From assembly GCA_958296005.1 (NCBI GenBank), contig CATQHQ010000001.1:326134-390133 (forward strand): a DNA stretch of 64,000 nucleotides, in the 5' to 3' direction. Position 1 is the stretch's first letter. The number at the start of each line of letters is the position of its first letter. The notes under the pieces were generated by a model, which worked only from the letters and a program-made list of their open reading frames with translations, searched no databases and was not told where the DNA came from. The position numbers were made by a program, and so were the translations under genes. Below, in pieces: positions 26,208-35,189 of this stretch. This stretch comes from Longimicrobiales bacterium (lineage in GTDB: Bacteria > Gemmatimonadota > Gemmatimonadetes > Longimicrobiales > Gaopeijiaceae).

Positions 26208-27380
26208 ATGGAACCGCAGGCAAGAAAGCTCGGCGAGGCGGCGCGGAAGCTGCGGCTGACTCTGACAGCGGCGATCGTCGTCGTTGGACAACCGTCGACC
26301 ACCCCCGTCCCTGCGACGGCCGCCGCTCAGTGGCGCTTGGCGGACGTCCCTGTCTTCGAGCTCGGCAGGTACGACGGCGTTTTGCTCCACCTCGTTCAGG
26401 ACGCCGTCTTCGCCCCCGACGGCAGCCTACTGGTGGTGGACAACTCCAGCCCCCGCCTTCTGCGCGTTTCTTCGACTGGCGAGGTCGTCGATTCGAGAGG
26501 CAGGGAGGGCAACGGCCCTGGCGAGTTCTACAGGATTATGCGCGTGTTCTCGTTGGGCGACACGGTGTTGGCCTACGACGGGTTTCTCGATCGCGTCACG
26601 ACTTGGGTGGGAGACGGGGAGCCCCAGGTCGTGGCGTTGCCGAAGCTGGGCGAAGACGGCGAAGTCAGAACGGGCTTGGCCGGCGTCGTGTCGGCCAAGG
26701 TTTGGGTCCTTTCCACCTTGGGCAGCGCGGGTCTAGCGAGAACGGCAACGGAACTGCTCGAGCAGTGGCAAGACGTCCTCGTGTTCAACGCCAACACGCG
26801 AGAGGTTGCCAAGGTGGATCGACGCCCCGTCGACTACGCCTACGTGGTGGTTGGCCAGCCCGGATTTACGGGCTTCGGCTTGAGCTTTCTGGGTAAAGCG
26901 CATGTCTCCGCGACCAGCGACCACTGGCTGTTCGTTCCGATCGACGAAGCCGTCCTGCTGCGGGGAAGCTTGGCGGACCAGGCGATCTCGCCAGTGCCGT
27001 TGCCTCTGCAGCTGGAGCCCTATTCGAAAGAGATGCTGCGCGGGCAACGAGAAGACTGGCTGTCGCTCTTCGCCGGCAACCCCGCCGCCGCCGCCGCAGT
27101 CCCCTTGGTCTTCGACAACTTGTCCAGCGAGATGCTCGCGCCGCCGATAAGGCAGTTGGTGCACGTCGGCGAGGACGTGTGGCTCCAGAAGTTCGGGGGC
27201 GGGCAGGAGACCGAAGCCACGGAGTGGGTCGTGGTCGATCCGTTGGGCGGCAACGTCCGGGCCACCGCTTCCCTTGATGCGGAGGTCGAGTTGCTCGGTG
27301 GAAGCGACAGCTTGGCCGTCGTGCTGGTCAGGACCGAGCTCGACGAGGAGATCGTTCAGGTGCGTCGGATACTCCGCTAG
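26208..27380 (+). CDS. 6-bladed beta-propeller secreted protein, copy 2
   Basis: Second copy (390 aa) of the propeller protein, ATG at 26208 with the same GGGAGG leader. The N-terminus RKLRLTLTAAIVVVGQPS lacks the Cys that copy 1 has at the equivalent position (QTC versus QPS), so copy 2 cannot be lipidated there and may be released rather than anchored. The propeller blades are otherwise conserved (VFAPDGSLLVVDNSSPRL, VDSRGREGNGPGEF). It ends 89 bases before the DUF1592 gene and is probably the copy in the ancestral position relative to that gene. Confidence 0.82.
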   Translation: MEPQARKLGEAARKLRLTLTAAIVVVGQPSTTPVPATAAAQWRLADVPVFELGRYDGVLLHLVQDAVFAPDGSLLVVDNSSPRLLRVSSTGEVVDSRGREGNGPGEFYRIMRVFSLGDTVLAYDGFLDRVTTWVGDGEPQVVALPKLGEDGEVRTGLAGVVSAKVWVLSTLGSAGLARTATELLEQWQDVLVFNANTREVAKVDRRPVDYAYVVVGQPGFTGFGLSFLGKAHVSATSDHWLFVPIDEAVLLRGSLADQAISPVPLPLQLEPYSKEMLRGQREDWLSLFAGNPAAAAAVPLVFDNLSSEMLAPPIRQLVHVGEDVWLQKFGGGQETEATEWVVVDPLGGNVRATASLDAEVELLGGSDSLAVVLVRTELDEEIVQVRRILR

Positions 27381-27469
27381 CGCCGTGCGGCGGCTCGCCT
27401 CCCTTGCCCGGCGCGGCAGCCGGTCGCTACTGTGAAGCGAGCTGGACACAGTTGGGCAGGGGCGTCTTC

Positions 27470-29947
27470 ATGAAGCAGTTCGTCGTACCCGCAGCGGCGC
27501 TGGGCGCGCTTCTGGTCGTGACGGGCCAGGACGCAGCTCCAGACGGCGTGCGCGTTGATCTCGGGGGGGACGTTGCCGCTGCGTCGCTCGACTCCGGGGA
27601 CATCCCCCCCGACACTGCCGCCCAGGGAACCGAGGTCGTCCAGCGTGTGTGCGCCCGCTGCCACAACGACCGCCGGCTGGTGGGCAACCTCTCGCTGGAA
27701 GACTTCGACGTGGCCGCCGCCGACCAGGCGCCGGAGATCGCCGAGCGGATGGTACGCAAGCTCCGGGCTGGGATGATGCCGCCGCCCGGCGTTCGCCGAC
27801 CCGCTGGGGACACGTTGCTGAACTTGGTCGAGACCCTGGAAGGGGTGCTGGACGCGGCCGCCGCCGAGCGTCCCAACCCGGGCGTTCGCACCTTTCAGCG
27901 CCTGAACCGCCCCGAGTACGAAGTGGCGGTTCAAGACCTGCTGGGGCTCTCGGTCGATGCCGGCGAGTGGCTCCCGCTGGACCAGATGAGCGCCAACTTC
28001 GACAACATCGCCGACGTGCAGGCGCTCTCGCCCACGCTGGTGGAGTCCTACCTGAATGCTGCCGCCGAGATCAGTCGATGGGCCGTCGGCGACCGGTCGG
28101 CGACCTCGGTGGACCGGGCGTACAGGAAATCGGACTACGCCTCCCAACACCCTTGGGACCGGGTCGAGGGCGCGCCCTACGGAACCCGAGGCGGCATCGC
28201 AGTGGAGCACGTCTTCCCGGCCGACGGCGAGTACGTCTTCAGGCTGGGGTTCTCCTCCGGCGCCAACTCCCGCATGGAGGATGTGGACGTGTCAGTGGAC
28301 GGAGAGCGCGTGGCGCTCCTTCACTACGCGCGAACGGGCGGGGGTGCCGACGGACGAGGCGCGGCCCCGATCAGCACCGAGCCCGTCTTCGTGCGCGCTG
28401 GCCAGAAGCGGGTTTCCGCGGCGTTCGTGCGCCGCTTCGACGGTCCCTACGAGGACCTGATCCGCCCCCACGACTGGTCCGCGGCCGGCGGCGGCTCCGG
28501 TGGCAGCGGCATCACGACTCTGCCCCACCTCCGCGAACTGGTCGTCGGCGGTCCGCTGGCCGTCACGGGCCTCTCCGAGTCCTCCAGCCGGAAGCGCATC
28601 TTCGTCTGTCGGCCAACGAGCCCCGAAGAAGAGCGGCCTTGCGCCCGGCGGATCGTCCAGCGCTTGGCCAGTCGGGCCTACCGTCGTCCCGCCGCCCCCC
28701 GGGACGTGGACGGCCTCATGACCTTCTACCAGACCGGTGCCCGCGCCCACGGCTTCGAGGAAGGCGTGCGGATGGCCCTGGAAGCTCTGCTGGCAAGCCC
28801 CCGCTTCGTCTTCCGCCTCGAGGAACAACCCGCCGGCGTGGCGCCGGGAACCGACTACCTGCTCTCCGGCGAGAACTTGGCGTCCCGCCTGTCGTTCTTC
28901 CTTTGGGGCGCGCCGCCCGACGAGACGCTACTGGAGGTTGCGACGCAAGGCGGCCTCCACGACGAGACCGAGCTTGCACGCCAAGCCGTCCGCATGATGC
29001 GCGACCCCCGGGCCGACGCTCTGGGCAGCCGGTTCGCGGGCCAGTGGCTACGGCTGCAGGACCTGTACAAGGTCCACCCGGACCCCAACTTCTACCCCAA
29101 CTTCGACGACAACCTGGCCGACGACATGCGCCGGGAGACGGAGCTGTTCTTCAACAGCCTCGTGCGAGAGGACCGGAGCGTCCTGGACCTCTTCCGGGCC
29201 CGCCACACCTTCGTCAACGAGCGACTGGCCGCCCACTACGGCTATCCGGCGGCCCCCGGCGCCCACTTCCGCAAGGTCGTCTACCCCGACGACGCGCCCC
29301 GCTCCGGCCTGCTGGGGCACGGGAGCATTCTGGTGCTCACGTCGCTTGCCAACCGCACTTCCCCGGTGCTGCGAGGCAAGTGGGTCATGGAAGTGCTGCT
29401 CGGCACGCCGCCGCCCCCGCCGCCGCCGGGCATCCCGGACCTGGAGGAGACCGTCGCCTCCGAGGACGGCCGGTTGCTCACGACTCGGGAGCGGATGGAG
29501 CTGCACCGCGAGAACCCGGCGTGCAACTCTTGCCACCGCTTCATGGACCCGATCGGCTTGGCCCTGGACAACTTCGACGTCACGGGCAAGTGGCGCTCCT
29601 TGGAGCACGGCGCGCCTCTGGACACCCGGGGCGACTTCTACGACGGCACCTCGGTCGCCACCCCCGTCGAGCTGGCCGACGCCCTGCTGAGGCGCCCCAT
29701 CCCATTGGTGCGCACCTTCACCGAAAACCTGATGGCCTACGCCTTGGGCCGGCGCGTGGAGCACTACGACCAGCCCGCGGTTCGGGCGATCGTACGCCGC
29801 GCCGAGGCCGACGAGTACAAGGTGTCCACGCTCGTTCTGGGCGTGATCAAGAGCGACGCCTTCCGAATGAAGCGGGCACCCGCGGCAGCCCCGTTGGTCG
29901 AGGTCCCGACGGACCCGCCGACCGCCCGAGGGGCACCGCCCGCATAG
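27470..29947 (+). CDS. DUF1592-type planctomycete cytochrome c protein
   Basis: Exported protein (825 aa) of the DUF1587-DUF1595-DUF1592-DUF1588-DUF1585 family. Signal peptide MKQFVVPAAALGALLVV. An N-terminal heme-c site CARCH (about residue 61) lies in a cytochrome-like segment with MMPPPG supplying a possible axial Met; a second CNSCH (about 685) lies in the DUF1588 part, followed by RFMDPIGLALDNFD. Other landmarks: FQRLNRPEYEVAVQDLLGL, LASRAYRRPA, SRLSFFLWGAPPDETLLE, FAGQWLRL and LGVIKSDAFRMK. The reaction is unknown; a periplasmic redox role is inferred from the heme motifs. ATG at 27470 excludes upstream in-frame codons. The next gene is its usual partner, DUF1552. Confidence 0.92.
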   Translation: MKQFVVPAAALGALLVVTGQDAAPDGVRVDLGGDVAAASLDSGDIPPDTAAQGTEVVQRVCARCHNDRRLVGNLSLEDFDVAAADQAPEIAERMVRKLRAGMMPPPGVRRPAGDTLLNLVETLEGVLDAAAAERPNPGVRTFQRLNRPEYEVAVQDLLGLSVDAGEWLPLDQMSANFDNIADVQALSPTLVESYLNAAAEISRWAVGDRSATSVDRAYRKSDYASQHPWDRVEGAPYGTRGGIAVEHVFPADGEYVFRLGFSSGANSRMEDVDVSVDGERVALLHYARTGGGADGRGAAPISTEPVFVRAGQKRVSAAFVRRFDGPYEDLIRPHDWSAAGGGSGGSGITTLPHLRELVVGGPLAVTGLSESSSRKRIFVCRPTSPEEERPCARRIVQRLASRAYRRPAAPRDVDGLMTFYQTGARAHGFEEGVRMALEALLASPRFVFRLEEQPAGVAPGTDYLLSGENLASRLSFFLWGAPPDETLLEVATQGGLHDETELARQAVRMMRDPRADALGSRFAGQWLRLQDLYKVHPDPNFYPNFDDNLADDMRRETELFFNSLVREDRSVLDLFRARHTFVNERLAAHYGYPAAPGAHFRKVVYPDDAPRSGLLGHGSILVLTSLANRTSPVLRGKWVMEVLLGTPPPPPPPGIPDLEETVASEDGRLLTTRERMELHRENPACNSCHRFMDPIGLALDNFDVTGKWRSLEHGAPLDTRGDFYDGTSVATPVELADALLRRPIPLVRTFTENLMAYALGRRVEHYDQPAVRAIVRRAEADEYKVSTLVLGVIKSDAFRMKRAPAAAPLVEVPTDPPTARGAPPA

Positions 29948-29984
29948 CGCGGTCCCGCACGCGAACCCAGGAGGTTCCAATACC

Positions 29985-31397
29985 ATGCACTTCATCACCG
30001 GCAAGCACATTCCGCGCCGTACCTTCCTGCGGGGCGTGGGCACCACGGTCGCGCTTCCCTTTCTCGACGCCATGCTTCCCGCCGGGTTGCGGGGGTCCAC
30101 CGCCGGCGCCCCCGCGGCACCCGTCCGCCTCGTCTGCATCGAGGAGGTCCACGGCTTGGCCGGGTGCAACGAGTGGGGCGCCACCCAGCACCTCTTCGCC
30201 CCGGCGGCCACGGGCAAGGACTTCGAGATCTTGCCGGAGAGCGCGCTGAGCGCCCTCAAGCCCTTCCAGGACCACCTGACGATCGTCAGCAACACGGACG
30301 CGCGCATGGCGGAGGCGTTCACGGCGCCGGAGATCGGCGGCGACCACTTCCGCTCCAGCGCGGTGTTCCTCACCCAGGCCCACCCCAAGCAGACCCAGGG
30401 CTCCGACATCTTCGTGGGCACGTCCCTGGACCAGCTCTACGCCCAGCGCTTCGGCCAGGACACCCCTCTGCCGTCGATGCAGTTCTGCATCGAGAACTTG
30501 GACCAGGCCGGGGGATGCACCTACAACTACTCGTGCGCCTACACGGACACGATCAGCTGGGCCTCTCCCAACGAGCCTCTGCCGATGATCCGCGACCCCC
30601 GGGTCGCCTTCGACATGCTCTTCGGGGCAGGCGGCACGCCCGAGGCGAGGGCGGCGCGCCGAGCGTCCCGGCGCAGCATTCTGGATTGGATCGCCGGCGA
30701 GGTCGCGAGCCTGCGGCGGGAGCTGGGCGCCGTCGACCGGGAGCGGATGGACCGCTACCTGGAGAACGTCCGCGAGATCGAGCGGAGGATCGCGGCGATC
30801 GAGTCCCGCAACACCGGCGGCGAGGAGCGGGAACTGCCCGAGGCCCCGGCAGGGGTCCCGGACTCCTTCTCCGAGCACATGCGGCTGATCTTCGACCTTC
30901 AGGTGCTGGCCCTGGAGACGAACATGACCCGGGTGATCTCCTTCAAGACCGGACGCGACGCCGACAACAGGGTCTTTCCGGAGAGCGGCTCCAGCCGACC
31001 GTTCCACCCTGCTTCCCACCACGGCGGCCGGCACGACGCGATTCTGGAGTTCAACAAGATCTGCCAGTACCGGGTAGGGCAGCTGCCCTACTTCCTGAAG
31101 AAGCTCCAGGACACGATGGAGGGCGACGCGAGCCTTCTGGACAAGACGATGATCATGTGGGGGTCGCCGATGGCCGACGCCAACCTCCACAACCACCGCC
31201 GCTGCCCGCTGATCTTTCTGGGCGGCGCCGACGGCCGGCTGGAGGGCAACCTGCACCTCAAGGCCCCGGACGGCACGCCGATGGCCAACGCCATGCTCGC
31301 CGCCCTCAACGACCTGGGGATGGAGATGGAAAGCTTCGGCGACAGCGACGGCGAGTTCTCCCTGCGGCCCCCTTCGTCGGCAACGTCCGAGGGGTAG
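29985..31397 (+). CDS. DUF1552 Tat-exported protein
   Basis: Partner of DUF1592 proteins in Planctomycetota, Acidobacteriota and related phyla; no biochemical function known. The 470-aa product begins with a twin-arginine signal (PRRTFLRGVGTTVALPFLD). Family blocks: GCNEWGATQHLF, HLTIVSNTD, EIGGDHFRSSAVFLT, CTYNYSCAYTDTISW, FDMLFGAGG and SHHGGRHDAILEFNKICQYR, ending WGSPMADANLHNHRRCPLIF. The several conserved His, Asp and Cys residues suggest a metal centre, which fits Tat export of a folded protein, but this is inference. ATG with AGGAGG upstream. The ankyrin gene begins one base after its stop. Confidence 0.9.
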   Translation: MHFITGKHIPRRTFLRGVGTTVALPFLDAMLPAGLRGSTAGAPAAPVRLVCIEEVHGLAGCNEWGATQHLFAPAATGKDFEILPESALSALKPFQDHLTIVSNTDARMAEAFTAPEIGGDHFRSSAVFLTQAHPKQTQGSDIFVGTSLDQLYAQRFGQDTPLPSMQFCIENLDQAGGCTYNYSCAYTDTISWASPNEPLPMIRDPRVAFDMLFGAGGTPEARAARRASRRSILDWIAGEVASLRRELGAVDRERMDRYLENVREIERRIAAIESRNTGGEERELPEAPAGVPDSFSEHMRLIFDLQVLALETNMTRVISFKTGRDADNRVFPESGSSRPFHPASHHGGRHDAILEFNKICQYRVGQLPYFLKKLQDTMEGDASLLDKTMIMWGSPMADANLHNHRRCPLIFLGGADGRLEGNLHLKAPDGTPMANAMLAALNDLGMEMESFGDSDGEFSLRPPSSATSEG

Positions 31398-31398
31398 G

Positions 31399-33387
31399 GT
31401 GGTGGCGGCGCAGTCCTGGCTAGGCCGGTGGCCTGCCGTCTTGGTCGCGGCCGCTTTGTGCCTGGCCGCGGGACCGCAGGGTGCCGATTCCCCCGTCGCC
31501 GACGCCGCGATGCGCGGGGATCGGCAGGCCGTGCGGGAGCTTCTGGCAGGCGGCGCCGACGTGAACGCGGCCCAAGGGGACGGGATGACCGCGCTCCACT
31601 GGGCGAGCGAGCGAGGCGACTCGGAGCTGGCGCGGATGCTCCTCCACGCAGGCGCCGCCATCGATCCAGCGACCCGGATCGGCGGCTACGCGCCCCTGCA
31701 CTTGGCGGCGCGGAGCGGCAGTTCGGCAGTGGCGGAGCTGCTGCTGGACGCTGGCGCCGATCTGCTGGCGGCCGCCCCGGGCACTGCCGCCACGCCTCTC
31801 CACTTGGCAGCGGCGTCCGGCGATCCGGATCTCGTCGCTCTCCTGCTCGAGCGCGGCGCCGACCCCAACGCGCGGGAGGGCGGCTGGGGGCAGACGCCCC
31901 TCGTCTTTGCGGCCTCGCTGAACCGGGCCGACGCCGTCCGCGTGCTCATCGACGCCGGGGCGGACCCGTCCGTCGCCAGCAATGTGGAGGACTTGCGAGC
32001 CCTGGGGGCGCTGGACCGCTTGGCCGGAGAGCGCCAAGCCGAGGTGGTCGAAGCCTTCACCGGCGGCGACCGCGCTCCGACGCCGGTCGAGTTCCAGACC
32101 GCCATCCACGCCTCCCGGGCCGTCTACGACGAAGGCCTGCCCAAAGACGACGAGGAAGAGGAGGAAGACCCGTTCCGTCCTCGGCGGGTCACCGCGAAGG
32201 GCGGCCTCACGGCCTTGCTTCATGCTGTCCGCCAAGGTCACCAGGAAGCGGCGACGGCGTTGCTCGCCGGAGGCGCCGATATCGACCAGATCAGCGCGGC
32301 CGACGGCACCAGCCCCCTCCTCATGGCTGTGGTCAACGGCCAGTTCGACGTGGCGCTCATGCTGATCAAGTGGGGCGCCGACCCCAATATCGCGTCGTCG
32401 CTCAACGGCGCCACGCCCCTGTGGGCGGCGGTGAACGCACGTTGGCAACCCCGCACCCGATTCCCCCAGCCCCAGGAGATGAACCTCCAGTCGGCCACGT
32501 ACATCGACGTGATGAAGGCCCTGCTGGAGGCCGGCGCCGACCCTGACGTCCGCTTGACCCTGCACCCTTGGTACATGGAGTACAGTGGATGCGGGAACCG
32601 GAACTGCGGCCTCGTGGACACGAACGGCGCCACCGCCTTCTGGCGCGCCGCCTACGCCACCGACGTGGAAGCGATGCGGTTGCTGGTCGCCTACGGTGCG
32701 GACTTCGAAGTGCCGACCAAGGCACCTCCCCGCCGCAACCGCTTGTCCCCCGACGAGTTCCTTCGCCAGCAGAACCGCACTCGCCTCGCCTCCGACACCA
32801 CCTACGCGGCCCTCGACGACTCCGCCCGAGCAGCTCTCCTGCGCTCCGTGCGGAACGACCTTCCCAAGGAGATGCACGCAGACTTCCCCGACGACCTCTT
32901 GAACGCCCCCGACGACGACCTGCGCGCAGACCTAGTCGCCGCGTCGGAGCTGGCGGACTCCCTTCGCGCACTGGAGCCGGACCCCTCGGGCCTCCCTCCG
33001 GCGAAGGTGGGCGGTCCCGGCGTGTGGCCGATCCACGCAGCGTCCGGGGTCGGCTACGGCGAAGGGTTCGCCGGCAACGCTCACCGCCATGTTCCCGACG
33101 GATGGCTCCCGGCGGTGCGCTACTTGGTCGGGGAGCTGGGCGTCGACGTGAACGCCCGGGACCACAACGGCTACAACGCCCTCCACCACGCCGCGGCGCG
33201 AGGCGACCGCGAACTGATCATCTACCTTGTGAAGAAGGGGATCGACGTAAAGGCCGTCAGCCGCCGGGGACAGACGGTCGCCGATCTGGCCAACGGTCCT
33301 GTGCAACGCGTGTCGCCGCTCCCCGCCACGGTCGCGCTTCTGGAGAAGCTTGGGTCGTACAACAGCCACCGCTGCTTGATCTGCTAG
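31399..33387 (+). CDS. Exported ankyrin-repeat protein
   Basis: Protein-interaction scaffold (662 aa) with a Sec signal peptide (LGRWPAVLVAAALCLAAGPQG). Ankyrin repeats run from about residue 30 to 190 (GDRQAVRELLAGGADVN, GMTALHWASERGDSELARMLL), again from about 270 to 380, and a last set near the C-terminus (GVDVNARDHNGYNALHHAAARGDREL). A non-repeat insertion with SGCGNRNCGL at about 395 and a terminal HRCLIC add four Cys residues. GTG start one base after the DUF1552 stop shows translational coupling, so it very likely works with the DUF1592/DUF1552 pair in the periplasm. Ends seven bases from the convergent ABC exporter gene. Confidence 0.88.
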   Translation: MVAAQSWLGRWPAVLVAAALCLAAGPQGADSPVADAAMRGDRQAVRELLAGGADVNAAQGDGMTALHWASERGDSELARMLLHAGAAIDPATRIGGYAPLHLAARSGSSAVAELLLDAGADLLAAAPGTAATPLHLAAASGDPDLVALLLERGADPNAREGGWGQTPLVFAASLNRADAVRVLIDAGADPSVASNVEDLRALGALDRLAGERQAEVVEAFTGGDRAPTPVEFQTAIHASRAVYDEGLPKDDEEEEEDPFRPRRVTAKGGLTALLHAVRQGHQEAATALLAGGADIDQISAADGTSPLLMAVVNGQFDVALMLIKWGADPNIASSLNGATPLWAAVNARWQPRTRFPQPQEMNLQSATYIDVMKALLEAGADPDVRLTLHPWYMEYSGCGNRNCGLVDTNGATAFWRAAYATDVEAMRLLVAYGADFEVPTKAPPRRNRLSPDEFLRQQNRTRLASDTTYAALDDSARAALLRSVRNDLPKEMHADFPDDLLNAPDDDLRADLVAASELADSLRALEPDPSGLPPAKVGGPGVWPIHAASGVGYGEGFAGNAHRHVPDGWLPAVRYLVGELGVDVNARDHNGYNALHHAAARGDRELIIYLVKKGIDVKAVSRRGQTVADLANGPVQRVSPLPATVALLEKLGSYNSHRCLIC

Positions 33388-33394
33388 CAGGCAC

Positions 33395-35173
33395 TCATAT
33401 CCTTGCCTGCACACTGTACAGACGGTGGTATCGTCCGCCCCGGGCCATCAGGGCGTCGTGCTTGCCACGCTCGACGATCCGTCCGTTCTCCATGACGAGG
33501 ATTACGTCGGCGCGCTGAATCGTGGACAGGCGGTGGGCAATCACGAGGGTCGTCCGGTCGGCAAAGAGCTTAGCCAAGCTCTTCTGGACGATCGCCTCGC
33601 TTTGGGTGTCCAAGTTGGAGGTGGGCTCGTCCAGAATGAGTATGCGCGGAACCGTGAGCATTGCCCGCGCTATCGCCACTCGCTGGCGCTGCCCGGTCGA
33701 CAGCTTCACTCCCCGTTCGCCGATCACCGTGTCCAACCTGTCGGGCAAGTGGTCGCTGAACTCTGTCACAAGCGACTGCTCCGCCGCCTGCTGAACCTCG
33801 CTGTCAGATGCGAAGCGACGGCCAAAGCGTATATTCTCTCGGATCGTGCCGTCGAACATGAAATCGTCTTGAAGCACTAGGCCGATCTGCTGGCGATAGG
33901 ATGCCTGCTTCACTTGCCGCAAGTCGATTCCGTCCACCAGCACTCTGCCCTTGTCGGGCGTACGAAACGACGCAGCGAGAGCGGCGACGGTCGACTTGCC
34001 GGAGCCCGAGCTTCCCACCAACGCCACGACTGTCCCGGGCTGCACCTCGAAGCTGATCTCTTTCAGAACGCGTTGATCCTCGTCGTAGCAGAAGTGCACG
34101 TCCTCAAACACCAGATGCCCTTGGATCTCTGGCATCGTAACGACCCGGCGAGGGTCGTCACCTTCCTGCGGCCACGACAACAGCTCGGCCACTCGATCCA
34201 AGCCCGCCCGCCCGTCGATAAACTGGATGCTCGCTTTTGTGATTTGCGAGATGGGCGCCGCCAGCATCACCAGAAGGAGAAAGAAGGAGACGAGTTCACC
34301 GGTGGTAATTTCGCCTTGGATGACCAGTTGTCCGCCGTATGCCACGGCCAAGACCCCGGCCAGCCCCGTGAAGGCCATGCTGCCGATCGTCAAGATGCTC
34401 GAGACCCTTATCGTTACTGCCATGCTGGCTAGGATCTTCTTCATATGCGCGTGGAAGATCTTGCTTTCCATTTCTATTGCCCCGAAGCCCTTGACAACGC
34501 GTATGCCTCCCAGTCCTTCGGTAAGACGCCCAACGACTTCGGCACGCAACTTGTGGCGCTCTTGGAAAGCGGAACGCACCCTCCTGGACATCATCATGGA
34601 GAGCCATGTAAACCCCGCGAGCGGAACGCCTACAAACAAGGTCATGCCCGGGTCGATCCAAACAAGAAAGACCAAGATGGAAACAACGGTGATCGCTCCT
34701 CCCGCAAGCGTCGCGAAGCCCTTGCCGACCAAGTAGGGAACGCCTCTGGTGTCGTCCATGATCCGAGTCGCGAGTGCTCCCGACGTGACTCGGTCGAAGA
34801 AGCGCATCGGAAGATAGAATGTATGTTTTTGCAATTGCAAGCGCAGTTCGGCCGTTCTTCTGTGCCCTTCAATGCCCAGCAGACACGCGAGTGCATAAGA
34901 AGTGGCCGCCCGGACTACCACCGAGCCCCCGATCAACCCGGCCAGTAAGAAGAGCTGTCCGATGTCGTTGTTGACGATCCCGTCGTCGAACAGGTATTTT
35001 ATAGAGGCGGGCACCATGAGAAGGGCAGCCCGGTCGACGAGAATCAGCACGATTCCCAGTAACAGGAGCCACCGCTGCGACCACATGATATCGCGCAAAA
35101 GGTTCTTCGGATTCGACATCTCTTGGCGGCGGGCAACCTTCTCCTTAAAGCGGAACTCCGGCTCGGACGACAT
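33395..35173 (-). CDS. ABC exporter half-transporter (MsbA/multidrug type)
   Basis: Membrane-spanning exporter (592 aa) with an N-terminal type IV transmembrane domain of six helices (about 30-330) and a C-terminal ATPase. Walker A GSSGSGKST (about 388-396), Q-loop LVLQDD, Walker B ILILDEPTSNLD and H-loop VIAHRLS are intact. The signature motif reads LSTGQ rather than LSGGQ. GC content is visibly lower than in the neighbours (a sampled 60 bases at 34621 is 53% GC). The substrate (lipid A-like lipid, drug or peptide) cannot be told. The gene follows dnaE2 by 16 bases on the same strand. Confidence 0.92.
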   Translation of the reverse strand: MSSEPEFRFKEKVARRQEMSNPKNLLRDIMWSQRWLLLLGIVLILVDRAALLMVPASIKYLFDDGIVNNDIGQLFLLAGLIGGSVVVRAATSYALACLLGIEGHRRTAELRLQLQKHTFYLPMRFFDRVTSGALATRIMDDTRGVPYLVGKGFATLAGGAITVVSILVFLVWIDPGMTLFVGVPLAGFTWLSMMMSRRVRSAFQERHKLRAEVVGRLTEGLGGIRVVKGFGAIEMESKIFHAHMKKILASMAVTIRVSSILTIGSMAFTGLAGVLAVAYGGQLVIQGEITTGELVSFFLLLVMLAAPISQITKASIQFIDGRAGLDRVAELLSWPQEGDDPRRVVTMPEIQGHLVFEDVHFCYDEDQRVLKEISFEVQPGTVVALVGSSGSGKSTVAALAASFRTPDKGRVLVDGIDLRQVKQASYRQQIGLVLQDDFMFDGTIRENIRFGRRFASDSEVQQAAEQSLVTEFSDHLPDRLDTVIGERGVKLSTGQRQRVAIARAMLTVPRILILDEPTSNLDTQSEAIVQKSLAKLFADRTTLVIAHRLSTIQRADVILVMENGRIVERGKHDALMARGGRYHRLYSVQARI

Positions 35174-35189
35174 GGACCATGCCCGAAAT

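Larger units (their letters stand above)
24875..27387. repeat. Tandem duplication of a propeller gene with flanks (about 1.2 kb unit)
   Basis: Unit 1 (24875-26102) and unit 2 (26163-27387) align from the leader sequence GTTGGCGCTGG, through the ribosome site CGGGAGGCTTTCAA and the whole coding region, to CGCCGTG just after each stop. Long identical stretches alternate with scattered substitutions and small indels, so the event is recent but not fresh. The 60 bases between the units (26103-26162) match the 5' coding region of the gene downstream of unit 2. Confidence 0.92.
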
